In this document: piece after piece, positions 26,178 through 34,747 of the stretch
Position numbering within the stretch: position 1 is the stretch's first letter
How the letters are laid out: every line of letters starts with the position of its first letter
Assembly (NCBI GenBank): GCA_031295385.1
Contig: JAUMOL010000015.1
Location: 1 to 46,721, forward strand
Reading direction: 5' to 3'
DNA from: Collinsella sp.
GTDB taxonomy: Bacteria > Actinomycetota > Coriobacteriia > Coriobacteriales > Coriobacteriaceae
DNA: 46,721 nucleotides
Notes under the pieces: model-generated
Seen by the model: the letters and a program-made list of their open reading frames with translations, nothing else
Told to the model about the DNA's origin: nothing
Databases searched by the model: none
Made by a program: the position numbers and the translations under genes

Positions 26178-28004
26178 TTAGGCCTCGCCTCCCTTCGTGA
26201 TAGCGGCATCCGCGGTCGCTGCAGTGATTTTCCAGCTCGCGGCCTGTTCGTATTCGGCCCACATCTTGGCGTACAGGCCGTTTTGGGACAGCAGTTCGGC
26301 ATGGGTGCCAGCCTCCCACACGCTACCTTGGTTGAGCACCACGATTTGGTCTGCGCCCACCACAGTCGAGAGTCGGTGCGCAATCATAATGACCGTGCGG
26401 CCCGCCGCCAGCTTGCTAAAGGCGCGCTGGATGAGCGCCTCGTTCTCGGGATCGGCAAACGCCGTGGCCTCATCGAGCACCACGATAGGCGCGTCTTTAA
26501 GGATCGCGCGGGCGAGTGCCACGCGCTGGACCTCGCCGCCCGAAAGATATGCTCCGCCGGCACCGAGCATGGTATTGATGCCCTGTGGGAGCTTGGCCAC
26601 AATGTCGTCGCACTGAGCTGCGGAGAGGGCCGCACGCACTTCGTCGTCAGTGGCCGTAGGCTTGGAGGCGCGCACGTTATCGGCAAGTGTTTGCCGGAAC
26701 AGCTGGTTGGTCTGGAACACGAAGGCGACCTGGTCCATAAGCTCGTGCGGATCCATGTCGCGAACGTCCACACCGCCTACGAGCACTCGACCCGAGGAAA
26801 CATCCCAAAAACGCGGGATCAGGCTTGCGCAGGTTGACTTGCCGCCACCCGAGGGACCCACCAGGGCGAGGGTGCTACCCGCGGAAACGCTAAAACTCGC
26901 ATGGTTGACGGCAGGCGCTTCGGCGCCCTCGTACGTAAAGCTCACGTCCTCAAATCGCACGTCGCCGCCGGCAGGGTGCTTGGGTTGGGCAGGCACGGAG
27001 AGCTGCTTGGAATCCATGACGCTTCGAATACGAGCCAGCGAATCGGCACTCATCTGAGAGGCCTCGCCCACAAACATGAGCTTGGTCATGGCCGTCGGCA
27101 CCACGGCCGAAAATATCGCGTAAAACGTGAAGTTTGCCATAAAATGCGCGAAGTCCGTCTCGCCCGGCGCCAACAGCAACGCCACGGGCAGCAAGAATGC
27201 CACAAGACCATTGAGCGCGGTAAGGTTGAGTACCTGCGGACCTCGGCAGAACGTGCCCGCATAGTTTTGTGCCATGTCGGCGTATTCGGCGATCGCATCG
27301 TGGAAGGCCTTGAAGGAGTAGACCGTCTGCTGAAACACCTTGACCACGGGGATGCCACGTACGTATTCGGTGCCGGTCTTGTTCATCTTGACCAGCGCTC
27401 CCATGTAGGCCTTCATGAACTCGGCGCCTTTGCCGCTCATCATGGTGGCCATGGCGCCAAACGAAACGACGACCGAGATAAGGCATGCCGCCCCCAAACG
27501 CCAATCGAGCGCGAAAAGCAGCACGAGCAAGCCCACGACCATGGCGACGGCGCCTGCGATATCGGGCAGCATGTGTGCGAGCAAAGTCTCGGTGGAGGCG
27601 GCGCATCCGTCTACAATACGGCGCAGCTCACCGGTGGCGTGCGTGTCAAAGTAGCCAAGCGGCAGCTTAAGCAGGTGCTCGCTCGTAGTCTTGCGAATAT
27701 TGGACGCGCAGCGAAACGCAGACAGGTGCGTGCACATGAGCCCCACGAAATAAGCTACGATGCTTGCCAGCGCAAACCCCACGGCCCACCAACCGTACAT
27801 CGCGATGTTAGTAGCTTCGCTCCAGTTGGGCGCCACGGCGATCAGATCGCGCGCGACAAGCCAAATGCACACGTACGGTCCAAAGCTCAGCAGCTGCGAG
27901 AGCGCCGAGAGCGCCATGCCCAAATACGTTAGGAATTTACAGTCGCCGGCATATGCAAGCAGCTCGCCGATACCGCCGCCTTCCCTTTTTGATCCCTTTG
28001 CCAT
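26178..28004 (-). CDS. ABC transporter, fused permease and ATPase, subunit A
   Basis: The 608-residue half-transporter has membrane helices over about residues 20-310. Its ATPase domain has GPSGGGKST, LSGGEVQRVALARAIL, IVVLDEATAFADPE and MIAHRLSTV. It is the first gene of the pair; AAAGGA lies five bases before the ATG, while an upstream in-frame extension of 21 residues overlaps the promoter region. The paired subunit follows without a gap. The AraC regulator transcribed in the opposite direction, 115 bases away, probably controls it. Confidence 0.88.
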   Translation of the reverse strand: MAKGSKREGGGIGELLAYAGDCKFLTYLGMALSALSQLLSFGPYVCIWLVARDLIAVAPNWSEATNIAMYGWWAVGFALASIVAYFVGLMCTHLSAFRCASNIRKTTSEHLLKLPLGYFDTHATGELRRIVDGCAASTETLLAHMLPDIAGAVAMVVGLLVLLFALDWRLGAACLISVVVSFGAMATMMSGKGAEFMKAYMGALVKMNKTGTEYVRGIPVVKVFQQTVYSFKAFHDAIAEYADMAQNYAGTFCRGPQVLNLTALNGLVAFLLPVALLLAPGETDFAHFMANFTFYAIFSAVVPTAMTKLMFVGEASQMSADSLARIRSVMDSKQLSVPAQPKHPAGGDVRFEDVSFTYEGAEAPAVNHASFSVSAGSTLALVGPSGGGKSTCASLIPRFWDVSSGRVLVGGVDVRDMDPHELMDQVAFVFQTNQLFRQTLADNVRASKPTATDDEVRAALSAAQCDDIVAKLPQGINTMLGAGGAYLSGGEVQRVALARAILKDAPIVVLDEATAFADPENEALIQRAFSKLAAGRTVIMIAHRLSTVVGADQIVVLNQGSVWEAGTHAELLSQNGLYAKMWAEYEQAASWKITAATADAAITKGGEA

Positions 28005-28089
28005 GAGATTCCTTTCTAACGGCTTGAGAGTTAACCGTAATGAACTTATCATTGATGTGTTAGCCACGGCTCACAATCAAGCCAGGCGT

Positions 28090-28125
28090 GGACGTTTCTG
28101 CAAAGGAAAGGGACGCTTTTGCAAA
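28090..28125 (+). promoter_or_regulatory. Direct repeats, likely AraC-regulator site
   Basis: GGACGTTTCTGCAAA (28090-28104) and GGACGCTTTTGCAAA (28111-28125) are direct repeats offset by 21 bases, two helical turns. That is the geometry used by AraC-family dimers. They lie between the ABC operon and the AraC-type gene and overlap the proposed start of the latter. Confidence 0.6.
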
Positions 28126-29123
28126 TACGGCGGGCAGCGACCGACATAACCGAGCTCTACGCACCGCAATTTGAGCAGTTTGGCTTGGAGCTTACCGGCA
28201 AGGGCGCCGTCTTTACCGGCGAGGTGGCAAACGACCGGGCGCACGGCCGCGCATGGATCATGCCTCTCTCCCCTGCCTGCATCGTCATGGAGCATTTCAT
28301 CACCCCGACGCACGATATGTACCTGACCGAATACACACCCGAGCCATACGCCTGCGTAAGCGAGGTCAGCGCGCCCACACTTACATGCATGCCCGAGGCT
28401 GGCATAACGCCCGCAAACCTCAAACCATTGCATGGACCGTGGCCAAACAATGCCGTTTGCAGCTTTATCCAAGATAGCTGTGGCGAGGAATTAAGCCCGC
28501 TGTTTGCGGGGGAGCTTTATCACTCGCGCTCGGTGCTCTTTTTGCCTGGATATTTTGACGAACTGGAGCACCGCTATCCCACCGAGTTCGCGGGAATCTT
28601 TGAGGCGTTTGCCGAGCCATGGCACGAGGAAGCGACGTCTGCCATCTGCCATACGCTGCGCCGGATTAACGAGGAACGCGCCCGCACCGTAGGCGGACAC
28701 GTCTATATGCAGGGCATCGTGGAGACCATGGTCGCGGAGCTCGCCTGTTCGCGCGCGGCCCACAAGCAGGCGCGGCAGGCGGCAGACACACGCGCCAGCA
28801 TAACCATTGCCGAAGAAGCAACGGCAATGATTGAGCGCGCACTCGACAAAGGTAGGCGTGTGAGTGTCAACGAGGTGGCCGAGAGGCTCTACACAAGCCG
28901 CTCCAAACTATGCGCCACCTTTAAGGCCCAAACTGGCGAGTCCCTGGGCGCCTACATTCGCAGACGCCGTATGGAGCGAGCACAGGACCTTTTGGCCGAT
29001 AGCTCGCTCACGATAGCGCAGGTGGCTGAGCGCCTAGGCTACCCTCAGCAGGCCGCCTTCGCCCAAGCCTTCAAACAGCACACCGGCACCACCCCCACCG
29101 CTTGGCGAAGCAAGCATCGCTAA
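28119..29123 (+). CDS. AraC-family transcriptional regulator
   Basis: The 334-residue protein has an unrecognised N-terminal ligand domain. Its C-terminal double helix-turn-helix spans about 230-334, with VNEVAERLYTSRSKLCATFKAQTG, the signature-like RRRMERAQDLLADSSLTIAQVAERLGY and AFAQAFKQHTGTTPTAWR. The proposed TTG start has GGAAAGGGA upstream, but it lies inside a putative operator; a downstream ATG at 28261 would remove 47 residues that look like part of the domain. It diverges from the ABC transporter operon and probably regulates it in response to the transported ligand. Confidence 0.82.
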   Translation: MQIRRAATDITELYAPQFEQFGLELTGKGAVFTGEVANDRAHGRAWIMPLSPACIVMEHFITPTHDMYLTEYTPEPYACVSEVSAPTLTCMPEAGITPANLKPLHGPWPNNAVCSFIQDSCGEELSPLFAGELYHSRSVLFLPGYFDELEHRYPTEFAGIFEAFAEPWHEEATSAICHTLRRINEERARTVGGHVYMQGIVETMVAELACSRAAHKQARQAADTRASITIAEEATAMIERALDKGRRVSVNEVAERLYTSRSKLCATFKAQTGESLGAYIRRRRMERAQDLLADSSLTIAQVAERLGYPQQAAFAQAFKQHTGTTPTAWRSKHR

Positions 29124-29187
29124 GGCCCAAGCTCCCTGGCCGTAACGGAGCGATTAATTAGCCGCCGCCCGTCAGCTCACCCAGGAT

Positions 29188-30552
29188 CTAAACGTCAAGA
29201 TGCGCACAATCAAGCGCCTTTTTGATAAGAGGGACAGATCGATCAGCCAAATACAACGGAATGTTGAGCACCCCGTCGTCGAGCTTTAGGTTCTTAAGTG
29301 AGTAGCGGACCCTCAATGGAGTCGTCTCCGCATGCTTGTCGGCATAGTACTTAAGGCTCTTGGAATGAACGACCTCTCCCGATTTGACCTCGACGGGAAC
29401 GATTTCGTTTCCGACTTGAATCAAAAAATCGACTTCGTGCTTCGGCTTCTCGTTTGTCCAATAACGCGGAGCAGCATCTAACTGTGAAAGTAATGCCTGA
29501 AGCACATAGTTCTCGGCGAACGAACCTTTGAACTCCGAAAATAGCGCATCCGAGATGGCAAAAGCGGACGCATCCAGCCTTGCCATGCGGCGCAGCAAGC
29601 CGACATCAAGACAGTAGACTTTAAATGCCTTGAGGTCATCGTACGCAGAGAGCGGCACACCACCGGCAGCATTAAGGCGAACCGCCGTGATGAGCCCAGC
29701 ATCGGCAAGCCATTCCAGAGCATCCTCGTATTCTCGAGCACGAGCCCCCTCGCGCACCGCACCCCAAACGAACTTTTTGTTCTCGCGCGCCAACTGAGCT
29801 GGAATCGAGTTCCATATTTGCGAAAGCTTGGCGAACTGCGCACGGCCACCATGCTTGGCAAAATCGCGCTCGTAGGAATCCAAGAGATCAGACAACACCT
29901 TATCGACCTGAACGATATCGCCCGTCTCCGCCCACCGGCCAAGAGCCTCTGGCATGCCGCCGCATGCAAAATAACGACGAAGATGCTCGACGAGACGGAC
30001 ATGGAAGAAATCGGGCACTGTCTCGATCTGGTCCAGGCCGCCAAGGTATTCGTCGTAGTTTGCAGCGCCCTCGGCTTTCAGAAACTCGGAAAAGCTCATG
30101 GGGCGCATCTCCATGAACTCGACCTTTCCCACCGGAAAAGCGCTGGTCTCACGGGACAAGCGAACGCCCAACAAAGACCCTGCGCATGCGACGTGATACT
30201 CGGGGGCCTCGTCACAGAAGTATTTAAGGGCACCGACTGCAGAAGGACAATCCTGGATCTCATCAATAATAAGCAGCGTCTCGCCAGGATCGATAGGCTG
30301 TCCAAGTGCCAGGGAAAGATTTGAGATGATCCGTCGAGGATCGCGCGTACCTTCGAAAAACTGAGCGTACTCGCTCTGTACCCCAGGCGACGGCTCCTCG
30401 AGCGTCAGATACACATAATTGATGTACGAGGTTCGGCCGAACTCCTTGAGCGCCCACGTCTTTCCAACCTGGCGCGCCCCCTTAAGGATAAGCGGCTTAC
30501 GATATTCTGACGCTTTCCAAGCGTTAAGCTTGGCAATGATATCTCGCTGCAT
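29188..30552 (-). CDS. AAA-type ATPase with DUF4143 domain
   Basis: The 454-residue protein has the P-loop GARQVGKT (25-32) and Walker B LLIIDEIQDC near 95. GSLLGVRLS follows, then a C-terminal DUF4143 segment with EVDFLIQVGNEIVPVEVKSG, which resembles a PD-(D/E)xK nuclease core. This family is common in gut bacteria, often on mobile DNA, and its function is unproven. GGGAGG precedes the ATG. It stands alone, and an inverted repeat upstream may be its operator. Coding GC appears lower than in neighbouring genes, which hints at transfer. Confidence 0.88.
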   Translation of the reverse strand: MQRDIIAKLNAWKASEYRKPLILKGARQVGKTWALKEFGRTSYINYVYLTLEEPSPGVQSEYAQFFEGTRDPRRIISNLSLALGQPIDPGETLLIIDEIQDCPSAVGALKYFCDEAPEYHVACAGSLLGVRLSRETSAFPVGKVEFMEMRPMSFSEFLKAEGAANYDEYLGGLDQIETVPDFFHVRLVEHLRRYFACGGMPEALGRWAETGDIVQVDKVLSDLLDSYERDFAKHGGRAQFAKLSQIWNSIPAQLARENKKFVWGAVREGARAREYEDALEWLADAGLITAVRLNAAGGVPLSAYDDLKAFKVYCLDVGLLRRMARLDASAFAISDALFSEFKGSFAENYVLQALLSQLDAAPRYWTNEKPKHEVDFLIQVGNEIVPVEVKSGEVVHSKSLKYYADKHAETTPLRVRYSLKNLKLDDGVLNIPLYLADRSVPLIKKALDCAHLDV

Positions 30553-30571
30553 GGCCGAACCTCCCGCAAAG

Positions 30572-30646
30572 AAACTTCCGTAAACGTGATATTTCCCACA
30601 TTTTACCCTAGATAAAACGTGACATTTATCACATTTACGGAAGTTT
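30572..30646 (-). promoter_or_regulatory. Inverted repeat upstream of the DUF4143 gene
   Basis: AAACTTCCGTAAACGTGAT (30572-30590) and ATCACATTTACGGAAGTTT (30628-30646) are inverted copies matching at 18 of 19 bases. The AT-rich sequence between them contains TAAAAT on the minus strand, a possible -10. The repeat could be a self-regulatory operator or the ends of a small mobile unit. Confidence 0.5.
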
Positions 30647-30686
30647 TAAGCTCATTTCGCCACACTTTCATCACATTTATTGCAAT

Positions 30687-30713
30687 GTGACAAAGGGACA
30701 GTCCCTTTGTCAC
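30687..30713. repeat. Palindromic repeat GTGACAAAGGGAC, copy 2
   Basis: Two perfect 13-base arms, GTGACAAAGGGAC and GTCCCTTTGTCAC, surround a single central base. The core is the same as in the copy at 24363-24415. Confidence 0.8.
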
Positions 30714-30716
30714 CCG

Positions 30717-30746
30717 CACAAAAATGGACGCGCCAACGGCGCGCCC
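30717..30746 (-). terminator. Terminator of the gatCAB operon
   Basis: On the minus strand GGGCGCGCC and GGCGCGTCC pair around GTT, followed by ATTTTTG. It is the first T-tailed hairpin downstream of gatB, beyond structured element 2. Confidence 0.75.
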
Positions 30747-30805
30747 ATTCACTCTATTCCATTCAGCCCCACCTGACCCGAACGGCCAAGTCGTCACAGA
30801 ACCCG

Positions 30806-30932
30806 GGAGCCCCGGCAGGGCAGGCGCTTGCTCAAAATGAGTTCCGCACGCAAAGAAGGCCACTTAATGTGGCCTTCGTCTTGCGCAGGACTGTTTGAAA
30901 TTTTGAGGAAGCACCCGCCCTGCCGGGGCTCC
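30806..30932 (-). ncRNA. Structured RNA element 2 (3' of gatB)
   Basis: Read on the minus strand it starts and ends with the perfect pair GGAGCCCCGGCAGGGC / GCCCTGCCGGGGCTCC (the pairing extends to 30802 and 30936). It contains ACAGTCCTG, the inner hairpin GAAGGC-CACATTAAGTG-GCCTTC, and GTGCGGAACTC, in the same order as element 1 at 8794-8927. The inner stem differs from element 1 at most positions but is fully paired in both, which is covariation. It begins about 11 bases after the gatB stop, within the same transcript. Confidence 0.6.
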
Positions 30933-30942
30933 CGGGCTCCGC

Positions 30943-32619
30943 TTATGAGAGCGACGTTCTCAGCAACTCGTTGAAGAGCTTCGGGTTGCCCTTGCCGCGG
31001 CTCGCCTTCATGCACTGGCCCACCAAAAAGCCGATGACCTTCTGGTTGCCCTCACGATACTGCTGCGCCTGATCGGCACAGTTTGCCAGCACCTCGTCCA
31101 CGATCGGCTGCAGCGCGCCGGCATCGCTTACCTGACGCATACCGCGCTCGTCGACGATCTTGTTGGGGTCGTCGCCGGTCTGGGCCATGGCCTCAAAGAC
31201 CTCGTGCGCCTGGTTGGAGCTGATGGCATCGGTCGCCAGCAGCTTGGCGAGTGCCGCCACCTGAGCCGGCGCAATGCCGGACTCGGCGAGCGAGACACCC
31301 GCGCCCTTAAGGTAGGCGATCATCTCGTTCACCAGCAGGTTTGCGACCGTCTGGGCCTCCTTGCCAGCCATGCCGGCAGCGGCGGCCTCAAAGAACTCGG
31401 CAAACTCGGGGTCGCCCGCGATTTGCTCGGCATCGGCCGCCTTAATACCAAAGTCGGCCTCAAAACGGGCGCGCTTGGCATCGGGCAGCTCGGGGATCTC
31501 GCCACGGCAGCGGTCGATGAACTCGTCGTCCAGATCGAACGGCGCCAGGTCGGGATCGGGGAACAGACGATAGTCGTCTGCCGTTTCCTTCACGCGCATG
31601 ACCACGGTGCGTTTGCGGCTGGGCTCCCAGTGGCGGGTCTCCTGATAGATGATGCCGCCCTCCTCGAGCACCTCGGCCTGACGGCAGATCTCGTAGGCAA
31701 GGCCGTCATGCAGGCTCTTAAACGAGTTGAGGTTCTTAAGCTCGGTCTTAGTACCCAGCTTGGTCTCGCCGCGGCGGCGCAGCGACACGTTGCCGTCGCA
31801 GCGCATGGAACCCTTCTCCATGGAGCAATCGGAAATGCCCAGCGTCACAAAGATACGACGGAGCTTTTCCATAAACAGGCGAGCCTCCTCGGGCGTGCGC
31901 AGGTCGGGCTCGGTGACGAGCTCAATCAGCGGCGTCCCGCAGCGGTTGTAGTCGACGAGTGACTCGGCAGCGGCGGTAATGCGGCCCTCGGCACCGCCCA
32001 CGTGCACCATCTTGGCGGCGTCCTCCTCCATGTGGATGCGCAGGATGCGGATGGGCACCGTGTAGGAACCGTCCTCGCGACGCTCGGTCATCTGCAGGTT
32101 GGACGCGTCATAGCTGGCCAGATGGCCGGCGCGCTGATTGCCTTCGCGCATGGTCGTCGTCATGGACGTGGACAGGCCCTCGGCGTTGGCCGAGGCGCTC
32201 GCCAGGCTCTGGGCCTCGGCCTCGCCAAACGCGCAGTCGGGGCGCTCGGCGGCACCGCGACCGGTCACGTCCAGATCCAGGTGACCGTACATGGCAAAGG
32301 CGACCGGACCCTGCGTGGTCTGGAAGTTCTTGGCCATATCGGGATAGAAGTAGTGCTTGCGGTAGAACATCGAGTGGCGCTGGATCTCGCAGTTGGTGGC
32401 GAGACCGGCCTTGACGATGCTCTCGATGGCGCGCTTGTTGGGCACCGGCAGGGCGCCGGGCAGGCCCAGGCACACCGGACACACGTTGGCGTTGGGCTCG
32501 TCATCGTGGCTGAGCTTGCAGTTGCAGAACATCTTGGTATCGAGTGCGGTGAGCTCGGTATGGATCTCCAGGCCGATCACGGCCTCCCAATCCTGCAGGA
32601 CCTCGGAAAGCTCCTTCAT
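30943..32619 (-). CDS. gatB: Asp-tRNA(Asn)/Glu-tRNA(Gln) amidotransferase subunit B
   Basis: The 558-residue subunit binds misacylated tRNA and activates the acyl group with ATP in the GatCAB complex. WEAVIGLEIHTEL, the zinc ligands C32/C34/C47/C50 (FCNC...CPVC), RKHYFYPDMAKNFQ and RIHMEEDAAKMVH are typical, and the C-terminal helical tail domain is present. An extra stretch of about 60 residues (about 121-184), absent from typical 480-residue GatB, is inserted between HLDLDVTG and YTVPIRILR. Its start overlaps the gatA stop (TAATG). Confidence 0.95.
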   Translation of the reverse strand: MKELSEVLQDWEAVIGLEIHTELTALDTKMFCNCKLSHDDEPNANVCPVCLGLPGALPVPNKRAIESIVKAGLATNCEIQRHSMFYRKHYFYPDMAKNFQTTQGPVAFAMYGHLDLDVTGRGAAERPDCAFGEAEAQSLASASANAEGLSTSMTTTMREGNQRAGHLASYDASNLQMTERREDGSYTVPIRILRIHMEEDAAKMVHVGGAEGRITAAAESLVDYNRCGTPLIELVTEPDLRTPEEARLFMEKLRRIFVTLGISDCSMEKGSMRCDGNVSLRRRGETKLGTKTELKNLNSFKSLHDGLAYEICRQAEVLEEGGIIYQETRHWEPSRKRTVVMRVKETADDYRLFPDPDLAPFDLDDEFIDRCRGEIPELPDAKRARFEADFGIKAADAEQIAGDPEFAEFFEAAAAGMAGKEAQTVANLLVNEMIAYLKGAGVSLAESGIAPAQVAALAKLLATDAISSNQAHEVFEAMAQTGDDPNKIVDERGMRQVSDAGALQPIVDEVLANCADQAQQYREGNQKVIGFLVGQCMKASRGKGNPKLFNELLRTSLS

Positions 32620-34133
32620 TACAGCTCGCCTCCCTTCCCGGCAAAATCGGGTGCGACGGAAAGCGCGGGCGCACCCGTGGCGGCATCGGCAAAGCCGCGC
32701 TCCAGGGCGCGGGCAAACATGAGCAGCTGGCGGTCCTTAAAGGCCGGACCCACCAGCTGGGCAGAAACGGGCAGCTGAGTATCCTCGCCCAGACCCAGCG
32801 GCACCGAGATGCCACCGTTGCCGCAAATGTTGAGCGAGATGGTGTACAGATCGGAAAGGTACATCTGCGTGGGGTCGCTGATCTCGCCAAACTTAAAGGC
32901 CGTGCGCGGCGAGGCGGGCATGAGGATGGTATCCACCTTGGCATACGCGGCGTCGTAGTCCTGCGTGATGAGCGTGCGGGCCTTTTGCGCAGCGTAGTAG
33001 TACTTGTCGTACACACCCGAGCTCAGCAGGTAGGCGCCGAGCATCTGACGGCGCTTGGCCTCGGCGCCAAAGCCGTGGGCGCGCGACAGCGAGCTCTGGT
33101 CAGACAGGTTGGCGCAGCCCTCCTCCTGATAGCCGTAGCGAATGCCGTCGAAGCGGGCCAAGTTGGAGAACGCCTCGGCCGGGCCGATGACGTAGTAGGC
33201 GGCGATGGCGGCGTCCAGGTGCGGCAGGTCGACCTCGACCAGCTCGGCGCCCTGGTTCTGCAGCTCCTGGGCGGCGCGCTGAACAGCGGCCTTGACCTCG
33301 GACGTCAGGCCCTCGGCCTCCATAAACGCGGGGATGATGCCCACGCGCTTGCCCTCGATGCTGTCGTTGAGGTGCTCGGTAAAGTCGACGGCGCAATCCT
33401 GGCTGGTGCAGTCGTACGGATCGTGGCCCGCACCGGTAAGCGCGTTCATGGCCAGCGCGACATCCTCGACCGTGCGGCCAAAGGGGCCCACCTGGTCGAG
33501 CGACGAGCCAAAGGCAACCACGCCGTAACGGCTCACGGCGCCATACGTGGGCTTAAAGCCCACCACGCCGCACAGCGACGCCGGCTGGCGGATGGAGCCG
33601 CCGGTGTCCGAGCCCAGCGAGAGCGCGACCTCGCCCGCGGCGACGGCGGCAGCGGAGCCGCCCGAGGAGCCGCCGGGCACGCGCTCGGTATCCCAGGGGT
33701 TGTTGGTGCGATGGAACGCCGAGCTCTCGGTAGAGCTGCCAAAGGCGAACTCGTCCATGTTGGCCTTGCCCATGGGCAGGCAGCCGGCATCGAGCATGCG
33801 CTGGACGCAGGTAGCGGTGTAGACGCTCTGATAGTTCTCGAGCATGCGGGAAGCGCAGGTGGTGCGCGTGCCCACGAGGTTCATGTTGTCCTTAATGGCC
33901 AGCGGCACGCCCGCGAGCGGGGGCAGCGGCTTGCCTGCGGCACGGTCGGCATCCACGCGCGCGGCGGCCTCGAGCGCGAGCTCGGGCGACACCTGCAGGA
34001 ATGCCTGAACCCCGCCCTCGCGCGCCTCGATGGCAGCAAGGGAGGCCTGGGCCACCTCGGTGGCGGTAAAGTCGCCGGCGGCAACGCCCGCGGCGATCTG
34101 GGCGGCGGTAAGGGAATCGAAGCTCTGCGCCAT
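32619..34133 (-). CDS. gatA: Asp-tRNA(Asn)/Glu-tRNA(Gln) amidotransferase subunit A
   Basis: The 504-residue amidase releases ammonia from glutamine for the GatB site. The catalytic triad is visible: K81 in AIKDNM, S156 in the GGSSGGSAAAVAAG signature, and nucleophile S180 in DTGGSIRQP. The length is standard. Its start overlaps the gatC stop by one base, and its stop overlaps the gatB start, so all three are translationally coupled. Confidence 0.97.
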   Translation of the reverse strand: MAQSFDSLTAAQIAAGVAAGDFTATEVAQASLAAIEAREGGVQAFLQVSPELALEAAARVDADRAAGKPLPPLAGVPLAIKDNMNLVGTRTTCASRMLENYQSVYTATCVQRMLDAGCLPMGKANMDEFAFGSSTESSAFHRTNNPWDTERVPGGSSGGSAAAVAAGEVALSLGSDTGGSIRQPASLCGVVGFKPTYGAVSRYGVVAFGSSLDQVGPFGRTVEDVALAMNALTGAGHDPYDCTSQDCAVDFTEHLNDSIEGKRVGIIPAFMEAEGLTSEVKAAVQRAAQELQNQGAELVEVDLPHLDAAIAAYYVIGPAEAFSNLARFDGIRYGYQEEGCANLSDQSSLSRAHGFGAEAKRRQMLGAYLLSSGVYDKYYYAAQKARTLITQDYDAAYAKVDTILMPASPRTAFKFGEISDPTQMYLSDLYTISLNICGNGGISVPLGLGEDTQLPVSAQLVGPAFKDRQLLMFARALERGFADAATGAPALSVAPDFAGKGGEL

Positions 34134-34444
34134 TACTCGCTCTCCCCCTCTCCCAAAATGGACGGCACGCGGAAGTAGCGGTCGCGCGCGCTGCCGGCGT
34201 TTTCGAGCGCGACGTCGAGCGGCAGGTCGCGCTCGGACTCGCGCAGGTCATCGCCCATCACGTTAGACAGGCTTCCGATAGGATGGAACGTGGGCTCCAC
34301 GTCGGGCAAGTCATATTGCAAGACGGGCTCGAGCATCTGGACGGCGTCGTTCAGGTAGGACGTCATCTGGGTGAGCTCGTCATCGGTCAGTGCGATCTTT
34401 GCGTACTCGGCGATGCCGCGCACGTCTTTCTCGCTGAGTGCCAT
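34133..34444 (-). CDS. gatC: Asp-tRNA(Asn)/Glu-tRNA(Gln) amidotransferase subunit C
   Basis: The 103-residue subunit wraps and stabilises GatA. The N-terminal EKDVRGIAEYAKIALTDDEL and VEPTFHPIG match the family, as does the C-terminal FRVPSIL. It is the first gene of the operon. The ATG at 34444 has GGGAGCG five bases upstream. A TATACT (34480-34485 on the minus strand) could be the -10. Confidence 0.93.
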   Translation of the reverse strand: MALSEKDVRGIAEYAKIALTDDELTQMTSYLNDAVQMLEPVLQYDLPDVEPTFHPIGSLSNVMGDDLRESERDLPLDVALENAGSARDRYFRVPSILGEGESE

Positions 34445-34560
34445 AGGCGCTCCCTTCCGCATAACAGTTAAACCGCTCTAGTATACAAGGCAACGCCGCT
34501 TGGAGCAGATGCTTTACCTAAATGCAGCGAAAACGTAACGAGGGCGGCGGCTGACAGGCG

Positions 34561-34598
34561 GCGGGCTGGCGGTTTTGTAGCGAAAACCGCCAGCCCGC
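34561..34598. repeat. Perfect 16-base hairpin upstream of gatC
   Basis: GCGGGCTGGCGGTTTT and AAAACCGCCAGCCCGC pair perfectly around GTAGCG. It is the first of three palindromes packed into 34561-34733, between the gatC promoter and the sortase stop. The T-rich end of each arm lies at the loop, so it is not a standard terminator. Confidence 0.7.
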
Positions 34599-34628
34599 AA
34601 CGAAAACCGTCTCGCCCACAACGAAAAG

Positions 34629-34685
34629 CATCACAACATTCGACGCTTTTCGTCCAAATCGCGATTTTCATCGAATGTTGTGATG
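34629..34685. repeat. Palindromic repeat CATCACAACATTCGA, copy 1
   Basis: Arms CATCACAACATTCGA and TCGAATGTTGTGATG (15 bases, perfect) flank a conserved asymmetric 27-base centre containing AAATCGCGATTTTCA. A near-identical copy is at 45069-45125 in the same internal orientation. Confidence 0.8.
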
Positions 34686-34700
34686 GTTTGGAAGTCCCGA

Positions 34701-34733
34701 CCACCACAAAGGTGCCTGTCCCCTTTGTGGTGG
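34701..34733. repeat. Palindromic repeat CCACCACAAAGG, copy 1
   Basis: CCACCACAAAGGTGCC and CCCTTTGTGGTGG form a near-perfect palindrome 15 bases before the sortase stop, and may act as its 3' hairpin. Related copies lie at 44037-44068 and 44999-45032. Confidence 0.75.
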
Positions 34734-34747
34734 TTCTGGAGAATGTC

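Noticed and set aside
34468..34707. A 79-codon minus-strand frame upstream of gatC
   Set aside because: It is the translation of the palindromic repeats, with no ribosome site.
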